Of a stretch of 49,918 bases of DNA, positions 25,175-34,849 are shown piece by piece. Both the position numbers and the translations under genes were made by a program. The DNA lies in contig JAATFV010000254.1 of NCBI GenBank assembly GCA_015655015.1, forward strand, positions 1-49,918. Direction: 5' to 3'. The notes beneath the pieces are model-generated. The model searched no databases, was not told the origin of the DNA, and worked only from the letters and a program-made list of their open reading frames with translations. Positions within the stretch are counted from its first letter, which is position 1; each line of letters starts with the position of its first letter. Origin of the DNA: Chitinophagales bacterium (GTDB taxonomy: Bacteria; Bacteroidota; Bacteroidia; Chitinophagales; Chitinophagaceae).

Positions 25175-27688
25175 CTATTTTCCCGGATCCAGTATTTTCG
25201 TTATCCTGTATTGCAGATCCTGCAAATGGTATCGGGTCATTTTATCTGTCGCCATCGGAGTAGCAGCGACCACTGCTGCCTTGAGCAGGGCCAGGTGTCC
25301 TCTTACGACGGACTGCACGTCGCTGGCCGTCGTAGGCGGCTCGATAATACCTCCTGAAGGGGTGTAACGGATCAGGTCGCTCATACATTGCAGGTAATTT
25401 TTTTGAAGATTACGCCGGTAGATATCTATATTGCTTTTCTGGTATACCTCTCTCCAAATGGCTTTTTCCATGTCGGTCAGATACTCGTCCAGCGTATAGG
25501 GATCTTTGGAAAGATTCGCCATTTGCACCATCTGCAGCAACGCGGAAGCCTTCAATATATCCCGCAGTACCTGGCCCTGTAAAGTATTGATGCTGCTGAG
25601 CACCTGAATATTCAACAAATGAACCAGCGTGTCGTTAAACAGCCACATAGGGGGGTGGAACAACTGCCGGTCGTAAAAATCAATTACTTTCTTCAAAACA
25701 GCTTTGGGAACAGGCTGAAAGGTAAAACCTTTCTCTTCTACGCTCCTGGTCGTCGAATAAGCCCCACCTATATTTTTAGCGACATGTATCATATAACGCA
25801 TATACTGTGTCTCGATGCCATTGTATATCCGTTTCATATTCGTGTACAGATCCCCCTCTTCCCTGGTCCATTCCGGAAGGTGCTGTATCGCCCGCTTCAG
25901 GTTCATAATGCCATAGTCTCCGGCTTTCATAGCATCATCGCTCAGATCTTCGGATTGGCTGCGGGGATCTCCTATTATCCCTTCGCCGCCGAACCACAAC
26001 CGCGGGTCCGCCGTAAGGCTGTCTACCGTCCACCTGTTGAGTATCTTTCTATCTTCTTCCGCGCTATTAGTCCCGGCAATCGGCTTGTATCCCCATTGAA
26101 TAGCCCATTTGTCATAGGCGCCGATCCTTGGAAAGATACCTGCTTCACTGATATGGTCTTCCGGCTGCGCCACATAGTTGAACCGTGCATAATCCATAAT
26201 GGATACGGTATGACCGTTAGCTTCCACCCAGGCTTTGTCCCGGAGCTTTTCCACCGGAGTCTGGCTGCTGCTGCCCATATTGTGCCGGAGCCCGAGCGTG
26301 TGTCCTATCTCATGGGAGGATACGAACCGGATCAGCTGTCCCATGAGCGAATCGTCAAATTGCATTTTCCGGGCCCTGGGATCGATCGCTCCGGCCTGGA
26401 TCATATACCAGTCATGCACCAGGGTCATCACATTGTGGTACCAGCCGACATGACTTTCGAGTATTTCTCCGCTCCTGGGATCGTGGATATTCGGCCCATA
26501 TGCGTTGGAGATATCCGAAGCAAAATACCGGATCACGGAAAACCGGGCGTCTTCCAGGCTCATCGTAGTATCATCTTCGGGCCATTCTTTTCCTACGATG
26601 GCATTCCTGAAGCCGGCCTTCCCGAATGCCTTGTTCCAGTCATTGATACCGGCGATAAGATAGGGTCTCCATTTCTTCGGCGTAGCGGGATCGATATAGT
26701 ATACGATCTGCTTTTGCGGCTCTACCAGTTCCCCGCGACGAAATTTATCCAGCTCATCTGCCCTGGGCTCCAGGCGCCAGCGAAGGATGTATTGTAATTC
26801 ATCAGACCGCTGGGAGGAGTCACTGTATTGGGTGAACTCATCTGCAAAAAACCCTACGCGGCCGTCGAAGTAACGCTTGCGCATAGGAACCCTGGGTAAT
26901 AACAGAAAAGAATTATTCATTTCCAGGGTCACCACTCCTGTCTCCGTTGCGGCAGGAATAGCCCTGGAACTTCCCCCGAAAAGACCTCCCCCGCCGGCCG
27001 CCGGAGCCGAGGTAAAGGTCTTGGTCGTATGCACTTCTGTATTCAGGGGATAGGTATTGATCGAGTTGATAAATGACCTGTCTGAGGCCAGTCCCCCCAG
27101 GCTGTTGGCCCTTTTTGCATTCGTGCTTAAGGACACTACCTGGTTGTCCCCCCTGAAGAAATCGGTTACATCGATGACTAATGCCCGGGTCTGCGGATTG
27201 ATCGCTTTGATGTCGAACGAGGCCACGATGGGGTCTACACTGGATTCCCGTACGGCTTTGGAGATAGCCTGCGTGCTGTCTTTGGCTTCGATAACATAAA
27301 TGCTCACCCGAAGTAACAGCTTGTTATCGGGTCTTTTTTCCCAATAGACGGCTTCCTCGTTGGCCAGCTCGCCTCCGTAAAAATGGCTGCCGCCAGGCGT
27401 CCCCGAATACCTTGTCACAGCCAGGAACTGCCGTCCCAATAAAGAATCTGCCATTTCAAAATACCATTTATCGTCGATGTTGTGCGTTATAAACAACCCG
27501 GTCCGGGAAATGGCCTTGTCCGTAATAACGGAAGTGTAAGGCTGCAGGTGTACCGGCGCCATTGGTCTTATGGGAGCGCTGTCCCCGCGGGGAGGCATGC
27601 CCGCCCCCATCGTCCTATGGCCTCTCTTCTGGGCGCTGAGGGAATATACGTACATTAAAAAAACGATCGCAAGCGAAACTCTCTTCAT
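25175..27688 (-). CDS. Secreted zinc metalloprotease (DUF5117/DUF5118/DUF4953 family)
   Basis: Exported 837-residue metalloprotease. Start chosen at Met 27688, which gives a clean signal peptide (MKRVSLAIVFLMYVYSLSAQ); an in-frame ATG at 27718, beside the previous stop, is the alternative. DUF5118/5117-like N-terminal part about 45-400 (YFEMADSLLGRQFLAVTR). Zinc site HEIGHTLGLRH at residues 459-469, the extended HExxHxxGxxH of met-zincin/gluzincin-like families, followed by NMGSSSQ and a downstream SIMDYARFNY that supplies the Met-turn. Sus-type genes precede it. It probably degrades protein or peptide in the periplasm or at the surface. Confidence 0.92.
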   Translation of the reverse strand: MKRVSLAIVFLMYVYSLSAQKRGHRTMGAGMPPRGDSAPIRPMAPVHLQPYTSVITDKAISRTGLFITHNIDDKWYFEMADSLLGRQFLAVTRYSGTPGGSHFYGGELANEEAVYWEKRPDNKLLLRVSIYVIEAKDSTQAISKAVRESSVDPIVASFDIKAINPQTRALVIDVTDFFRGDNQVVSLSTNAKRANSLGGLASDRSFINSINTYPLNTEVHTTKTFTSAPAAGGGGLFGGSSRAIPAATETGVVTLEMNNSFLLLPRVPMRKRYFDGRVGFFADEFTQYSDSSQRSDELQYILRWRLEPRADELDKFRRGELVEPQKQIVYYIDPATPKKWRPYLIAGINDWNKAFGKAGFRNAIVGKEWPEDDTTMSLEDARFSVIRYFASDISNAYGPNIHDPRSGEILESHVGWYHNVMTLVHDWYMIQAGAIDPRARKMQFDDSLMGQLIRFVSSHEIGHTLGLRHNMGSSSQTPVEKLRDKAWVEANGHTVSIMDYARFNYVAQPEDHISEAGIFPRIGAYDKWAIQWGYKPIAGTNSAEEDRKILNRWTVDSLTADPRLWFGGEGIIGDPRSQSEDLSDDAMKAGDYGIMNLKRAIQHLPEWTREEGDLYTNMKRIYNGIETQYMRYMIHVAKNIGGAYSTTRSVEEKGFTFQPVPKAVLKKVIDFYDRQLFHPPMWLFNDTLVHLLNIQVLSSINTLQGQVLRDILKASALLQMVQMANLSKDPYTLDEYLTDMEKAIWREVYQKSNIDIYRRNLQKNYLQCMSDLIRYTPSGGIIEPPTTASDVQSVVRGHLALLKAAVVAATPMATDKMTRYHLQDLQYRITKILDPGK

Positions 27689-27719
27689 ATAGTTTATGTG
27701 TTTTTTTGCTATCGGCATT

Positions 27720-29228
27720 TTATCGTTCTCTATAGGACACGCTCACGATCTTTCCAAAACCCGACCATTGATACACCGGCTGGATCTGTCCGTTGACGGG
27801 GGGTACGGTGTAAAGTCCCAGCGTGCCATTGGCGCCGCCCTGGTCGCAGGCGCCGACCAGCAGGTCATTGTTCCAGCTTGCATAAGTGGTGTTGCTGGTC
27901 CTGTTGAAGAAGTTGGAAAAGGCCAGGTAGGTGACGGTATTGCTTCCCAGGTCCAGCATTAGCTTGCTGGTCTGGATAGCCGGATCATATTCATACACCT
28001 TTCCCCCCACGCTGTAAAAAAGGTAGCCCTGTGACGGACTTACTGCAAAATTGGTGGCGTTGGCGATGTCGGGCGCCGTGATCGGCTTGTAATAGGCCTT
28101 GACGCCCCTGAGTGGCCAGCGCAGCAGGTAATAGACAGGGTTGGGAGTGGGATCTTTCAGCACGGCATAACAATTGTTCGAATAATTGTACTCCATATAT
28201 ACCATGTCTTTCCCGGTCGGCAGACTATCATTAGCCGGAGCGGGGCTGAATGTTACACTTGACCAGCCGGCAGCCAGGGCGAACTGGCGCGCCCGCGTAT
28301 CATATGCGGCGGCGGCGCCGGGATAGGCGCCGCTCAAACAGACATAAGGGAAAGCCGGGAAGGTCGGGGATTGAGTAGTGTACTCATTCATGGTGACATA
28401 TTTGAAAATATACTGGCTGGCGAGCGTCGGATCATTATAGAGATTGCTGTCGGCCCATAAGAAGATATCCGGATATGCACCGACTGCTCCTCCCTGTATA
28501 ATATGCTGCGGTGCGAAACTGGCAGGCACCTCTCCAACCATATTGCTGGCGATAGTATAACTGTCGTTCCACCCCAGGGTCTCCTGGTTGACACGGGTGC
28601 ACAGCGAGGAAGTCAGCAGCCAGATGCCATAATTCTGGGGATTGATGTTCTGTGGGGTATAGGTGCCGCAGAAGACCTGGTAAGGCTGCCCCTGCAAGGT
28701 CAGCTCCGAGCCTTCCTGTTTCAGCACATCCGGATATTGGGTGAACGCTCCCGACGAACTGTTATAGGATAGCATGTCCAGGCGGGGGGTACCGCTCACA
28801 TTGTTCAAGACGAAAAACCCTTCGTATACCAGGGAGGAAACCAGCAAAGGAGCCTTTTTCTGGTAGGTCAGTCCTGTGAGGTTGTCTGTAAGCCGGAAAG
28901 TCAGCACATAATTTCCGGGAGTCAGTGTCTCCCGGACGCGCAACGCCGATGTGACGGCGATGACGGAGTCGACAGAATCCTCGAAACCGTTGAACACCCG
29001 GACGGACCACTGGTAGGTATAATTGGCAGCCGGGGGATTGCTCGTGGTATTGGCGATGGTCGGGGCGATCATCAGGGTATCATTGAAATTGACCCTGTAT
29101 CCCTTCCCTGTATCAAAATTATTAATGATCAATTGGTTGAAGCCATGATAGCTGTAATTGCCCTTGTCTTTGTAGCAGCCTGCGGCGACTACCAGGAGGA
29201 AAAGGCAAAGTATCGGGAATTTTTTCAT
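27720..29228 (-). CDS. PKD-like family surface lipoprotein (SusE/F position)
   Basis: A 502-residue lipoprotein with lipobox VAAGC (Cys18) followed by YKDKGNYSYHG. The opening and the Ig-like stretch (YTYQWSV, LTPGNYVLTFRLTDNLTG) match the Bacteroidota 'PKD-like' lipoproteins that occupy the SusE/F position beside DUF4843 genes. The C-terminal half has repeated beta segments (YVCLSGAYPG, VYEYDPAIQTSK) suggesting a propeller-like fold. Probably an outer-membrane ligand-binding accessory. It starts 19 bp after the DUF4843 gene and its stop is 31 bp before the protease start. Confidence 0.82.
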   Translation of the reverse strand: MKKFPILCLFLLVVAAGCYKDKGNYSYHGFNQLIINNFDTGKGYRVNFNDTLMIAPTIANTTSNPPAANYTYQWSVRVFNGFEDSVDSVIAVTSALRVRETLTPGNYVLTFRLTDNLTGLTYQKKAPLLVSSLVYEGFFVLNNVSGTPRLDMLSYNSSSGAFTQYPDVLKQEGSELTLQGQPYQVFCGTYTPQNINPQNYGIWLLTSSLCTRVNQETLGWNDSYTIASNMVGEVPASFAPQHIIQGGAVGAYPDIFLWADSNLYNDPTLASQYIFKYVTMNEYTTQSPTFPAFPYVCLSGAYPGAAAAYDTRARQFALAAGWSSVTFSPAPANDSLPTGKDMVYMEYNYSNNCYAVLKDPTPNPVYYLLRWPLRGVKAYYKPITAPDIANATNFAVSPSQGYLFYSVGGKVYEYDPAIQTSKLMLDLGSNTVTYLAFSNFFNRTSNTTYASWNNDLLVGACDQGGANGTLGLYTVPPVNGQIQPVYQWSGFGKIVSVSYRER

Positions 29229-29247
29229 TGTACTGTGCTTTAGAAAT

Positions 29248-30018
29248 TTACTGTTGATAAGAGGGGTTCATCGACATCGGTGATCCATCGTCTTCATAGA
29301 CGGTATCCCCTGCCGCGGCCTGGGCATTCAGGTATTTGCCAAATTTGGTCGCATAATAGATGCATTCTGGGCCAAGGAAAAAGTCATGCAGCACATTGCT
29401 GGTCCAGAAATCGAGCGGCATGCCTGCGACCTGGTTCATCAATCGTACCTTTTTGACGCTGAATATGCCGAAATATGGCTGGATCAGACCGGGCCAGTAG
29501 GGGCCTGCCGTTAGTATATCATTTATACTGAGCTTGTACGAGGCGCCGCTTAGCGTATCGCTGAATTGATCGTACAATAAAGATATGTTGGCCTGGAAGT
29601 TTTTATTGGATCTAAGGTTGACGATCAGGTGAAAGGTCGAGTCCTGAAGGACCGCCGCCCGTAAGAGCTTCACGTACAAGATATCGCTGACATGGCCTGC
29701 ATGGAAAATACAGGAGTCGGGTAGTACATATTCTTCGCCTGCCCTGGCCGAAGAGGATGCGTCGGCGACGACACTGAATACCCTGTCATAGGGAACAGGA
29801 CCTCCGGTAACGAGCACATTGATGCCGAAAGCGGTGTCCCGGAGAGAGACAGGGCTGAATGCAAAGGAAAAAAAGCCGGTGTCCAGGAGCTGACCGCCGA
29901 GGGAGTCGGCGAAATAAATATTATTGGAGATATTATAGGTCTGCAGGTTCTGCTTTTTGCAGGCGAAGAACAGGAACGGAACGAGTGCGACAATCGATAT
30001 ATTACTCAGTTTAAACAT
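29248..30018 (-). CDS. DUF4843 lipoprotein
   Basis: A 256-residue lipoprotein: signal MFKLSNISIVALVPFLFFAC with lipobox FFAC (Cys20), then KKQNLQTYNISNNIYFAD. The pattern IYFADS, FSFAFSP, D-x-x-F-x-I-x-V-x-V-x-G and YVLPDSCIFHAGHVSDILYVKL matches the beta-sandwich DUF4843 family. These are encoded almost only beside SusCD and PKD-like genes. Its function is unknown; it probably sits on the outer leaflet next to the SusCD complex. It starts 17 bp after susD. Confidence 0.85.
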   Translation of the reverse strand: MFKLSNISIVALVPFLFFACKKQNLQTYNISNNIYFADSLGGQLLDTGFFSFAFSPVSLRDTAFGINVLVTGGPVPYDRVFSVVADASSSARAGEEYVLPDSCIFHAGHVSDILYVKLLRAAVLQDSTFHLIVNLRSNKNFQANISLLYDQFSDTLSGASYKLSINDILTAGPYWPGLIQPYFGIFSVKKVRLMNQVAGMPLDFWTSNVLHDFFLGPECIYYATKFGKYLNAQAAAGDTVYEDDGSPMSMNPSYQQ

Positions 30019-30035
30019 GTTTTGTCTGTTTGGCG

Positions 30036-31463
30036 TTAACGAAGAGAGGTTTCCGACAAGGGCAGGGGCACTTGGTAGACAGGGGTCACCGTATAAGGAT
30101 AGTAGATGGCGAAGGGGCTGGGCAGGGCAGCGGCATTGGTACGCTTGTAGTAGAAGAACAGCTGACCTTCTCCCATAAATTCCTTCTGGTATTCTTTCTT
30201 GATCTCGGCGGACAGGACTGCCGCAGGACCAAGGACCTGTAGTCCGCGGTGTTGCAGTACCGTATCCATGTAGGCGATACCCACTGCCGGGTCGGGGTCC
30301 GTTTCGGCGACGATATAATACATCTCGCTTTTCCGTATAAGGGGCTGGACGTATTGCCAGTTGGAGGTCAGATCTGCCGGTGGTGCATATTTGTAAAAGT
30401 AGGTGTAACTGACGCCGTTCTGCCAGGTACTGAGATACCGGTAATCGTCTTCGTTGTTCCCGAAAGTGCCGGCAAGGGTGTTTTTGTTCTGGAACAGGCC
30501 TGTGACCGCAGACAGGGAAGGTAAAAAGAGGCTGTTATAATTGGTATACATCTCCTTATTATATACGCCGAAAAGGACTTCCGTGGAAAAAATGCGGTTA
30601 GGATTGCCCACGCCGCTGCCAAAGATGTCGCCATCAGGAAGCCAGGGGAATCCTGGTGATGCGTTGTTGATCACCGCCAGTGCCGAGTCATGTGCGGCTG
30701 AGTTAAGGCCACCCCATAGGTAAGCTCTTGCCATAAGGGCTTTGACGGCATAATAATTGAGCCGCTGGTTGCGGGCGCCGGCATAAAAATCGGTGGCTGC
30801 CCCATAGGCTGCGATATTGGGCCCTCCTGTAATAATGGGATCGGCCGACAACAGAGATTCGGCCTGCTTCAGGTCGGCCAGAACGCTGTCCAGAGCCTCC
30901 GTCCCCGTAAGGACGGGCTGGGTATGTCCGTCCGGCCGGGTGTAATACGGTATGGCGGGACTGCCCGCGCCGGTAGACATGACGGGGCCGAAGATCCGGA
31001 GCAGGTCGAAATGCAGCATCGCCCGGATGGCGATGGCCTCCCCTTTCATTTCATTGCCGGACGCAGCATTCACCACTCCGCTTGTCATGGCTCCATCTAT
31101 TCCCTGGATAATGACGTTGGCGTTCAGGATACCGGCATAGGCGGTTTGCCAGATACGCTCAAAGGCCGGCTCGACCAGTGAATTGGTATAAAGATATTGT
31201 GCAATATCCCCATAAATGATGCTCTGAGTGTACCATTGCTGCGCCAGCATTTCAATCGTAGTCGTCGACAGAGCAGCGCCATACAGCGAATCTGTCGCCA
31301 TATTGTTGTATAACCCGTATAAGGCCTGGTTGATGGCATACTCATTGGAAAAGACTTCAGGGCCAGTGTACTTGCCTACCGGCTGCACGTTGAGGTATTT
31401 TTTGCAGCTGCCCAGAAAAAGTAAGGGCAGGAAGCCTATAAGGAGGAATTTTATTGGTCTCAT
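30036..31463 (-). CDS. SusD/RagB-family nutrient-binding lipoprotein (locus 2)
   Basis: Surface lid protein for the SusC transporter of locus 2. The start is at Met 31463 (MRPIKFLLIGFLPLLFLGSC), giving lipobox LGSC and 475 residues. A longer frame from 31535 overlaps the end of susC and lacks a usable signal, so I rejected it. The N-terminal SusD pattern KKYLNVQPVGKYTGPEVFSNEYAINQ and the TPR-rich core are visible, and the C-terminus ends VPLPLSETSLR. It begins 13 bp after the susC stop. This size is typical of SusD proteins beside DUF4843 genes. Confidence 0.92.
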   Translation of the reverse strand: MRPIKFLLIGFLPLLFLGSCKKYLNVQPVGKYTGPEVFSNEYAINQALYGLYNNMATDSLYGAALSTTTIEMLAQQWYTQSIIYGDIAQYLYTNSLVEPAFERIWQTAYAGILNANVIIQGIDGAMTSGVVNAASGNEMKGEAIAIRAMLHFDLLRIFGPVMSTGAGSPAIPYYTRPDGHTQPVLTGTEALDSVLADLKQAESLLSADPIITGGPNIAAYGAATDFYAGARNQRLNYYAVKALMARAYLWGGLNSAAHDSALAVINNASPGFPWLPDGDIFGSGVGNPNRIFSTEVLFGVYNKEMYTNYNSLFLPSLSAVTGLFQNKNTLAGTFGNNEDDYRYLSTWQNGVSYTYFYKYAPPADLTSNWQYVQPLIRKSEMYYIVAETDPDPAVGIAYMDTVLQHRGLQVLGPAAVLSAEIKKEYQKEFMGEGQLFFYYKRTNAAALPSPFAIYYPYTVTPVYQVPLPLSETSLR

Positions 31464-31476
31464 ACGCTGGTTGTTT

Positions 31477-34400
31477 TTAGAATGATGCATTGATGCTGAA
31501 TGCCAGGGAACGTGCAAAAGGATAGTCGGTGCCACGTTCCAGTTTGATGGATTCCCACCAGAAGAGGTTGTTCAGGTAGCAATTGAAGCTGAGGGATTGC
31601 ATGCCCATCTTCCGTATCCAGCCTTCGGCCATCCGCCAGCCCAGGTTGATGGACTCGCCCAGCAGCTGGTTGTCCTTTTCTACGAAACGCGAGGACATGG
31701 GAGTAGCCGTCTTGCTGGTGATCGCCGTATACTGTGTCACCTGCCCCGGGTGCTGCCAGCGGTCATACAGCGCCCGCTTGTCCTGGTTGTTCCAGATCAG
31801 CGGGCCGCTGATATTTTCCACCTTGTTGTAGAGATCGGTATTGAAGATATCCCCGCCGATGCGGTACCGGAAATTAAGCCCCAGTGTCCAGTTATGGTAG
31901 ACAAGAGTCGAGTTGATGACGCCTTCTAGCACCGGGTCGGTATTGCCGACCCTCCGGACCTGTGTGGGATCATACGTATAATTATACGCGCCGTTCAGGT
32001 TCTCGAAGATCTCCTTGCCGTTGGAAGGGTCGATGCCCCTGGATTTAACGGCCCATAGGTCGTCCGGACTATACCCATCCTGGAAACGGTTCAGACTCAG
32101 GCTGGCCTGCTCCGTCTTGTTGAGATTGGCCAGCTGGTTGCCCAGCCCGCTGTACCTTTCTTTATAGGCCTGGCCTGTAACGCCGAGCGTCCAGACGATA
32201 CGTTGCCTTAGGTTGTAAACAGGCGACACGCGGAGGTTGAAATCCATCCCTTTCGTATTCAGCTTACCGATATTCATCTCATAATTCTGATTCACGGCTA
32301 CGGAAGAGGGGACAGTGCCGGATGCGGAAATGACCAGGGGGTCTGTCAGCTTGTTAAAATATTCTACATACCCCGTGATCCTATTGTTCCACAGCTGGAA
32401 GTCCACACCATAACTGCCCTGGAGAGTCTTTTCCCATCCCAGGTCGGGGTTGCCCAGGGAAAGGAGGTTCAATCCCTGTCCGAAAGTGCCCAGGCCCGTT
32501 TGGAAGCCGAAGGTCGACACAGAGGTGAAATTACCCAGGTTGGTATTGCCTGTATAACCTATGTCTCCCCGCAGCTTGAGCAGCTGGATCCACTTTTTGT
32601 GTTTGAACCATTGCTCTTTGGCGATGTTCCATCCGAGCCCGGCGCCGATAAAGGGTTTGTACACCTTATTGGATCCGAAGACGCTGGTTCCGTCCAGCCG
32701 GTAGGTGGCATCCAGCAGGAAGCGCTGGTCATACGCATAATTCACACTGCCCAGGAAACCGACGTTACGGGTTTTTACGATGGAGGTGGCCGGATAAGTA
32801 TAGGGCGTATAACCGTAGGAAAAGCTGGGATCTCCGTCCGACCCGAGGGGGAAGCCGCTGACGGAATAGGCGTTGGAAGAACTATAAATCTGTTGGATAT
32901 CCGCCCGGGCATTGGCCGTTAGCTGACTCTTATACCAGGTCAGGCCATAGGTCAGCATCGCATTCCCATCATAGTTGGTTGCATAACCCTGGGTATTGGT
33001 ATAACGCCCCTGCAGCTGAGAGGCCAGACCATAAAATGCCGTATTATTCGGCGGCAGGAATAGAATATTATTCGTATTGGCCTGACTCAGCAACCCGCCC
33101 AAGGTCAGCCGCAGCTGGGGGGTAAGGCTAACGATACCCTGCAAACTATTGCTGAAAAAGGAATGCTTGCTTTTGTTGATCTGGTACTGACGGGCATTAT
33201 AGAGAGGATTGTACAAACGTGTGCCGCCTGTTCCTCCATAGGCAACATACTCCGTGTCCAGCAACATAGGGATGCTGCCATCCGGGTTCGTCTTTCTGTA
33301 ATAGGGATTCGCCGTTGCGAATTTGGAGAAAGACCCGTATGGAGATTCATTGGAGGTATATCCATTGACGGTGAGTATGTCGATGATATTGAATTTGCCT
33401 TTTCGGTAGCTGAGGTCCATATTACCGCCCCACATGCTCCGGTTGGAACCTTTCATAACCCCTGACTGATTGGCGTAACTACCGCCTGCCGCAAACATCA
33501 GGTCCTTGTTGCCGCCATTTAGTTGGAGGGAATGCCGGTTAGTAAAGCCCAGGTGGAGCGGTGCACTCAGCCAATAGGTATTAACCCCGCTGTCGATCCG
33601 CTTCTGCCGTTGCGCATATCGCTCACTGAGTGCATATTGGTCCGCGGAGTTATAACCTGTATATGCTCCCGACAATTGTTCGAACTGCAGCTTCTCTTTC
33701 GCATTCATCAGGTTGTAGCTGGTAAGATCGGGGATTTCAAAATCGAAGTCGCCGGTATAACTGATGTGCAGCTCCCCCGGGACCGGACGTTTGGTTTCCA
33801 CGACAACGACCCCGTTGGCGGACTTCGCCCCATACAGGGCGGTAGATGCGGCGTCTTTCAGGATCGTGATGGAGGCGATCCGGTTCATATCCAGGTCATA
33901 GATCTGCTGGAGCGTGCTTTCAAATCCGTCCAGGATGAACAGGGGCTGGTTGGGGTCCGAGGCAAACTGATCGTTGAGCTGTGTGTTGCTGATGGTGGTC
34001 TTTCCCCGGACTTCTATGGAAGGCATATTGTTGGGGTTGGAACCCGCGGCATTGTTGGTCTGGATGACGAAGGTAGGGTCAAGGGTGGCCAGACTGGTCA
34101 GGGCATTTTGGTTGCCGATGGCCTTCAGCTGTTCGCCCGTATAGGAGACGGCAGCGCCTGTAAAACTTTCCTTTTTGCGGGTGAACATCCCGTTGTTGAC
34201 GACTTCCACCTCGGCCACCTGGACTACTTTGACTTTGAGCCGGACGTTAAAAGTGTTGCCGCTCAGCCGAAATTCAAGGGGTTCGTAGCCCACGCTGCTT
34301 ACTATGAGGGTAGCACCGGGTGGAATTTTCGCTAACAGCACCTGCCCTTTTTCGTTGGTCAACGTTCCACGTTTGGAGCCCTTGACCATGACGGTGGCGC

Positions 34401-34797
34401 CTCCGATGGGATTGCCATTCTCGGAAAGGACCGTACCTTCTACGTCAATGAGCGGCGGCTTCTGGTCCTGGCCAGCGGGTGGCGGCGATTCTTTCTGGAT
34501 AACGATCGTATTCCGATTGATCTGGTAAGAGAATGGCTGGCCTTTAAGGCATTCCTTCAGGGCGCTCTCCACATCCATATCTTTTACATCGACAGTCACA
34601 GGGATGGCATCCTTCAGCTGACTATCCTTGAAGGCAAGGGACATTCGTGTTTGTTTGGAAATGGCGTCCAATACTTTCGGCAGCGGAGCATTGGTAAAGG
34701 ACAAGGTCACTTTCTGGGGAAAGCACGTCGCGGCGACGGACATGCAGAGGGCGAGGAGGAGCAGACGCACGCCTCCTCTCGTAAGTTTTACACTCAT
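31477..34797 (-). CDS. SusC/RagA-family TonB-dependent transporter with STN domain (locus 2)
   Basis: Outer-membrane importer of 1,106 residues: signal peptide about 1-28, STN domain about 30-105 (LSFTNAPLPKVLDAISKQT), carboxypeptidase-like domain about 118-200 (EGTVLSENGNPIGGATVMV), plug from about 205 (NNGMFTRKKESFTGAAVSYT), and a barrel ending SLAFSINASF. The plug opening differs from the usual VVVGYGT form but is a known variant. The STN domain and the upstream fecR/sigma pair indicate trans-envelope signalling. The co-operonic protease suggests peptide rather than glycan import; this is inference. Confidence 0.94.
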   Translation of the reverse strand: MSVKLTRGGVRLLLLALCMSVAATCFPQKVTLSFTNAPLPKVLDAISKQTRMSLAFKDSQLKDAIPVTVDVKDMDVESALKECLKGQPFSYQINRNTIVIQKESPPPAGQDQKPPLIDVEGTVLSENGNPIGGATVMVKGSKRGTLTNEKGQVLLAKIPPGATLIVSSVGYEPLEFRLSGNTFNVRLKVKVVQVAEVEVVNNGMFTRKKESFTGAAVSYTGEQLKAIGNQNALTSLATLDPTFVIQTNNAAGSNPNNMPSIEVRGKTTISNTQLNDQFASDPNQPLFILDGFESTLQQIYDLDMNRIASITILKDAASTALYGAKSANGVVVVETKRPVPGELHISYTGDFDFEIPDLTSYNLMNAKEKLQFEQLSGAYTGYNSADQYALSERYAQRQKRIDSGVNTYWLSAPLHLGFTNRHSLQLNGGNKDLMFAAGGSYANQSGVMKGSNRSMWGGNMDLSYRKGKFNIIDILTVNGYTSNESPYGSFSKFATANPYYRKTNPDGSIPMLLDTEYVAYGGTGGTRLYNPLYNARQYQINKSKHSFFSNSLQGIVSLTPQLRLTLGGLLSQANTNNILFLPPNNTAFYGLASQLQGRYTNTQGYATNYDGNAMLTYGLTWYKSQLTANARADIQQIYSSSNAYSVSGFPLGSDGDPSFSYGYTPYTYPATSIVKTRNVGFLGSVNYAYDQRFLLDATYRLDGTSVFGSNKVYKPFIGAGLGWNIAKEQWFKHKKWIQLLKLRGDIGYTGNTNLGNFTSVSTFGFQTGLGTFGQGLNLLSLGNPDLGWEKTLQGSYGVDFQLWNNRITGYVEYFNKLTDPLVISASGTVPSSVAVNQNYEMNIGKLNTKGMDFNLRVSPVYNLRQRIVWTLGVTGQAYKERYSGLGNQLANLNKTEQASLSLNRFQDGYSPDDLWAVKSRGIDPSNGKEIFENLNGAYNYTYDPTQVRRVGNTDPVLEGVINSTLVYHNWTLGLNFRYRIGGDIFNTDLYNKVENISGPLIWNNQDKRALYDRWQHPGQVTQYTAITSKTATPMSSRFVEKDNQLLGESINLGWRMAEGWIRKMGMQSLSFNCYLNNLFWWESIKLERGTDYPFARSLAFSINASF

Positions 34798-34849
34798 AAG
34801 TTTACTTAGTTTTGGTTAATCCGTAAAAATTCTTCCAGTCTATGTTTTG

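Noticed and set aside
25619..26797. 392-codon plus-strand frame opposite the metalloprotease
   Set aside because: Shadow of the zinc metalloprotease gene; no family pattern and no promoter.
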